Source of the DNA: Dryococelus australis | Lineage: Eukaryota > Arthropoda > Insecta > Phasmatodea > Phasmatidae | Direction of reading: 5' to 3' | Assembly: GCA_029891345.1 (NCBI GenBank) | Contig: CM057005.1 | Coordinates: 60,529,760-60,593,759, forward strand | Length of the DNA: 64,000 nucleotides | Shown here: positions 60,427 to 64,000 of the stretch, in pieces | How positions within the stretch are numbered: the stretch's first letter is position 1 | How the letters are laid out: each line of letters starts with the position of its first letter | Program-made: the position numbers and the translations under genes | The notes under the pieces: generated by a model | Database searches by the model: none | What the model was told of the DNA's origin: nothing | Seen by the model: the letters and a program-made list of their open reading frames with translations, nothing else

Positions 60427-60849
60427 TATGGTCCATTTACGGCTACTTCCAACTTTTCTGAAGCCCTGATAAAGTTCTACTACCGGGATATTCCTCCGCC
60501 TCATGCAAACAAAGCTTAGCGGAGTCTAGAAAATCACACCAAAGTGACAGCGCACCGCATTCGTGCGCACTCAGTTTAATTATAGAGAACTATTTTTTAC
60601 TAGGCATTACAAATACACCTATTTTCTCACTGTCGTTATTCATATTAATTAGGGATAAAATTTTATAATTTGTAGGCAAAATATAAATAAAATTTTAATT
60701 TAACCAAAAATACAATAGTTTTATATCAACAAAAGTATAAAAAGATTGTGATACATGGGATATTAAGGAAACAACAAAACACGTCATACACTGGCTGACT
60801 TTTCAAAGGTTTGACTCTAAAAGTGTGAAGAAACTGCGATTAGACTATA
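60427..60849. mobile_element. MITE family B, copy 2 (reference copy)
   Basis: Left end TATGGTCCATTTACGGC, ACTTTTCTGAAGCCCTG and ATTCCTCCGCCTCATGC. Right end TTTGACTCTAAAAGTGTG, AAGAAACTGCGATTAGACTATA. About 423 bp, uninterrupted. Its right TATA is shared with the left end of the next, inverted copy. Confidence 0.87.
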
Positions 60850-60894
60850 TGATTTATTCCCGCTCTCTTCACACTATTTAAAACTAACCTTTAA

Positions 60895-61365
60895 GAGTGG
60901 GATTCCCCCTCCCCCCCCCCCCGTGGGAACCCCGGCGTCCAAGGTCAAGAAGCGAGGGAGCGATAAGGGCGACACTAACACGCACTTCTAGCGCCTCATC
61001 GCTCCTACGCGCAAGGCGTGCAGTGTTTCCGGGGTAAAGCTGTACTGTGCTAATTAGATCTGTAACAGTGGGGTTTTATTACACGCGATGAAAGACCACA
61101 TATTAAACTACGTCGTATCTTTGTACTTTCCTCTTGTCACTTAAGGAAACTGCATAGGCAAGCTTTAAAAATGCGATTATTTGACCATTTTCACGAATGT
61201 TTTTCCCCAAGAATACACTTAATATGACAAAAGTAAAAACAGATAGCGGGAGAGATAGTTTTTTTTTCCTGACAAAAAGTCGTATTTGCTGAACATTTAT
61301 TTACCGAGATACGCCTATTCGCGCAAACAACTATTTCACAAAAATTCGGGGATCCATCCCACTCT
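60895..61365 (-). mobile_element. Element C, copy 2 (TTAA-flanked MITE)
   Basis: Inverted relative to the copy at 23643 and matching it along most of its length (GCGAGGGAGCGATAAGGGCGAC, GCCTCATCGCTCCTACGCGC, ATTAGATCTGTAACAGTG, CTGACAAAAAGTCG, ATTTACCGAGATACGCC). Flanked by TTTAA on both sides (60890-60894; 61365-61369). Ends GAGTGGGAT and, inverted, GAGTGGGAT. A C14 run lies at 60909-60922. Confidence 0.87.
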
Positions 61366-61391
61366 TTAAAAATGACCTAATGTATGACGTG

Positions 61392-61425
61392 TATATATAT
61401 ATATACATATATATATATATAATAT
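61392..61425. repeat. Short interrupted (TA)n
   Basis: GTATATATATATATACATATATATATATATA-type tract inside MITE B copy 4; a local expansion. Confidence 0.8.
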
Positions 61426-61860
61426 ATCACAAGCGTTTTATATTTGTGTTATCGTAAAAGTACCTAATTTTTGGTTCAGTTGAAATTTTATTAATATATT
61501 AATCTAGAAATTATAATATTTCGTTTATAATTAATATGAATAAAAACAGTGATAAAATAGGTATGTTGGTAATGCCTGGTAAAAATTAGTTACTATGCTA
61601 AATATTGTTACCCTAAGTGGGCACGAATACTGTACGCAGTCTGGTTGGTATGATTTTCTGTGCCTGGTTAAGATTTGTTTGTACGAGGTGGAGGAATATC
61701 CTGGACGTGGAACTTCAGCAGGGCTTCAGAAAAGTTAGACGTAACGATGAATGGACTATATATTATATTTCTGGCCCGTGGGTGGAGAATATTCGGGCCA
61801 CGCTGTCCCACGTCTTCGTGTGGGCCGGGCGGACCCCGACACAGATTTCCCCTCTTCTAA

Positions 61861-62403
61861 GGGCCGGTTGCACCATCGTGGTTTGAAACTCGATCCGAGA
61901 TCGTATCTAAGATCGACACTGAAAACTGTAGCACCATTCGAGTTCAGAGCTGGACTGGAGATCGAGGTTAAGTTCATTTCTAACCGCTGAAATTGGCGGC
62001 TTGAAATCTCGATCCGAGATCAGCAGCCATCGTTGACAAATGTAGCTTGAAAATACGTTCGATCCTTTTTCTTGGGAAATTAAAACAACATTATACGTAC
62101 TTGAATATTATTCAGTAAAATTCGTAACAAAATAATTCACTTAAAACTGATAAAAGATCGCACATCTAGTTCTAACTGTTATTAAAAATACGCCTACTTC
62201 CATGACGTCATATATTACGAACCAATAACAAAATTTCTAGCATACTTAATATCGAGATCTCCAAGATCGACGAATCGGGGAACCAGAATCTTGACATTTC
62301 GTCGGTGCAACACTTTTACACTGGAACAAAGATCAAACTGGATTCTGGTTCGGAACTAGGTTCATTCGCTCTCGGATCGGGGTGATGTTGGTGCAACCGG
62401 CCC
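61861..62403. mobile_element. MITE with GGGCCGGTTGCACCA ends
   Basis: Left end GGGCCGGTTGCACCATC and right end GATGTTGGTGCAACCGGCCC form a 15-bp perfect TIR with further partial matching. TAA precedes and AAA follows, compatible with the 3-bp AT-rich target of PIF/Harbinger elements, though not decisive. Subterminal regions on both sides carry repeated GATCGAGAT/GATCCGAGATC motifs. No coding capacity, 543 bp. Confidence 0.78.
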
Positions 62404-62657
62404 AAAGAGGGTTACACGCACCTTGCCGCGCCGACCAATATGTCGGTGGGGGGGGGGGGGGAGGGTGTACCCGGACGCACCTAGACTCGCGAGCTGGTTC
62501 CTTTCAGACGTTAATCACGCTCACGATTGTCACCGAATAATTAAATTCTGGAGCCGGAGCGTTAACGAGATGCCTAGGACAGAGATGGGCCCCGCGCAGG
62601 TATACGATGGAGGCATTGCAGGGTGGAGTGTTTGTGACGCTCAGCTGGTGGCGATAG

Positions 62658-62716
<59 letters not shown>

Positions 62717-63184
62717 CAGAGAGTGAGTTTGAGAGAGGAAAGGGCGAGGACGTGGATGGCGTAAATAGAAGCGAGATGCGATGTTTGAGGTCATTAGGAC
62801 CTGCCCCCCCCCCCCAACCACCATCATTCCGTCCCTTAACACAGTCAAAAGATTCTCATTTCTTTCTTGCTTTCAAATTGCGCCACCTAATTAGTAGGTG
62901 GGAGGCAATTTGCGACCCGAGATGGGAAAGAAACGGTGAGAAGTTTTACATCATTTCTTCATTTTTTTTCTGTTGAAAAGCACAATGAACTTCGCCAATT
63001 TCACTCTATTTTTTTTTGCAGTGGCGAACAAAATTTCTGCACGATGCGCTATGGGTATTTCTTGGACTGAGAAAGAGGGAATTTAAAGAAGAAACAACGC
63101 CTACAAGTTTCGACGCTGCCCTATTAATTTTCCTTGGGTGACTGTTTTCCTCCCGTACGGCGGGTGTTGTTACACCTCAACAGT
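62404..63184. other. Unclassified DNA with simple repeats
   Basis: Contains a G13 run (62448-62461), the (GA)n listed below, a C13 run (62803-62816) and a short inverted pair around 62880-62910 (CGCCACCTAATTAG-TAGGTGGGAGGC area). No coding signal. Confidence 0.4.
62661..62710. repeat. (GA)n microsatellite
   Basis: 50 bp of uninterrupted GA, followed by degenerate GA-rich sequence to about 62740. Confidence 0.95.
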
Positions 63185-63186
63185 CG

Positions 63187-63434
63187 CTGAAAGTGAGTGA
63201 GTGAAGTGAGCGAAGAGATTTTGAGAGCCGATGAGGGTGACTGAGGTGGGTGTGGAGTGGCACCGGAATGAAGGGGTGGCGGGAAATTGGATATCCCCGA
63301 GAAAACCTGCTGACTAACGGCATTGTCCGGCACGATTCCCGCGTGCGAAAATCCTAGAGTGACCCGGACGGGGATTGAACCCGGATCGCCTTGGTGGAAG
63401 GCGAGCAGGCTAACCGCTCAGCCACCATGGCCCC
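63187..63434 (-). mobile_element. SINE family S, copy 6 (best full-length)
   Basis: On the minus strand: head GGGGCCATGGTGGCTGAGCG with A box, B box GGGTTCAATCCCC, then the core CACTCTAGGATTTTCGCACG, CGTGCCGGACAATGCCG, AGCAGGTTTTCTCGGGGATA, CATTCCGGTGCCACTCCAC, CACCCTCATCGGCTCTCAAA and a 3' end of CTTCACTCACTCACTTTC. About 248 bp. The B box and A box lie in the first 75 bp. Its head faces copy 7. Confidence 0.93.
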
Positions 63435-63476
63435 AGTACAACCTGTCACCAGTGCAATCTAGTAATCCAGTCGTGG

Positions 63477-63718
63477 AAGGGGCCGTGGTGTTGTAGTGGT
63501 TAGACAACTCTTTTCGTACCCACTCGAATGACTCCCGGCGGGGTTGCGCCTTGTTTTTTTTCGCATGTACGTATCGTGCCGGACGATACCTCTGGCGGGT
63601 GGGTTTTCTCGGGGACATCCACCTTTCCTTGTTCCTTCATTCCGGCACTGCTCCATTCTCACCTCACTTCACCCTGATCGGCTCTCAAGACCTCACTGTT
63701 AACAGCTGCCCATTCGCT
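63477..63718 (+). mobile_element. SINE family S, copy 7
   Basis: Head GGGGCCGTGGTGTTGTAGTG, GTTAGACAAC, degraded B-box region, then TCGCATGTACGTATCGTGCC, GGACGATACCTCTGGCGGG, GGGTTTTCTCGGGGACATCC, CATTCCGGCACTGCTCCATTC and CCTGATCGGCTCTCAAGACC. It lies 42 bp from copy 6 in head-to-head orientation, so the pair could fold back in a read-through transcript. Confidence 0.9.
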
Positions 63719-64000
63719 CTCACTCACGTGGTGTACTTACTGAGCATAGAAATTCACTTACGAACAGAATTTACACTTGAAGTGCAGTTTGAAACATTTT
63801 TTATTTGCATCAGTGGTTATAACTCAATTCCGCATATTCACGTATGGTAATGTCTGAAGCCTACGCGAGTCTTTTTAGGATTATATTAAGCAGCTAAACA
63901 TCTTTCTTTTGTTGTGTATTTATTAAAATAGGCATTAATTAAATAAACATAACGTTACGGATGTTTTTAAGAAGGCGGCTGGATTTTAAATAGGCGATAA

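Larger units (their letters stand above)
60846..61760. mobile_element. MITE family B, copy 4 (inverted), split by element C
   Basis: Begins TATATGATTTATTCCCGC, TCTTCACACTATTTAAAACT, AACCTTTAA. After the insert it resumes TTTAAAAATGACCTAATGTATG, ATCACAAGCGTTTTATATTTG and ends GAGGTGGAGGAATATCC, CAGGGCTTCAGAAAAG, GATGAATGGACTATA. Without the insert it is about 445 bp, like the other B copies. Confidence 0.87.

Overview
This window looks like non-coding DNA from a large, repeat-rich arthropod (probably insect) nuclear genome. The evidence is AT-rich sequence full of transposon remnants, several tRNA-derived SINEs, a Jockey-type LINE, Tc1/mariner-like transposase fossils, long microsatellites, and a nuclear copy of mitochondrial ND4 that reads correctly only with the invertebrate mitochondrial code (TGA=Trp, AGA=Ser). 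I find no intact host protein-coding gene, rRNA or functional tRNA. The order within insects cannot be fixed from the sequence alone.

The dominant content is one group of non-autonomous DNA elements (MITEs). Family A ends in TATAGGCTGTTCACGGTAAA and its inverse, with TA at the borders. It has about 15 full or partial copies in two size classes (about 240 and 400-430 bp). Family B (4 copies; ends near TATAGTCCATTTACGG) keeps the same subterminal blocks and appears to be a diverged sister. Several copies are split by younger insertions. Two copies of a third element, family C (about 455-470 bp), sit inside an A copy and a B copy at TTAA targets, giving a readable order of insertion. Other DNA elements are a 789-bp foldback element with arms of about 290 bp flanked by TTAA (5041-5829), two copies of a second long-TIR foldback element (29.7 and 38.8 kb), and a 543-bp element with GGGCCGGTTGCACCA ends (61.9 kb).

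Retroelements: a CR-like SINE family (here called S) has seven copies (20.5, 28.3, 35.8, 52.0, 54.8, 63.2 and 63.5 kb), the last two head-to-head. Single copies of other tRNA-like SINEs lie at 0.3, 2.0 and 19.8 kb. A broken Jockey-clade LINE occupies about 55.9-59.1 kb, with endonuclease and reverse transcriptase remnants, a (TA)n run of about 39 units expanded in frame inside the RT, and a structured region downstream.

Layout: 0-2.7 kb SINEs and A copies; 2.7-5.0 AT-rich; 5.0-5.8 foldback; 6.0-6.4 NUMT; 6.4-18 mostly unique AT-rich with scattered A copies; 18-31 A/B/C copies, a Tc1 fossil and SINEs; 31-34 unique DNA then a transposase fossil; 34-42 A copy, microsatellite, minisatellite and foldback; 42-52 an A copy split by 1.9 kb, short tandem repeats and unique AT-rich DNA; 52-55 SINEs and an A copy; 55.7-60.3 LINE; 60.4-62.4 tail-to-tail B pair with nested C, then the GGGCCGG element; 62.4-63.7 (GA)n and the SINE pair. 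There is no operon or pathway here. The relationships between features are insertion order, shared ends and decay. Element names A, B, C, H, S and I are mine, used only inside this report.
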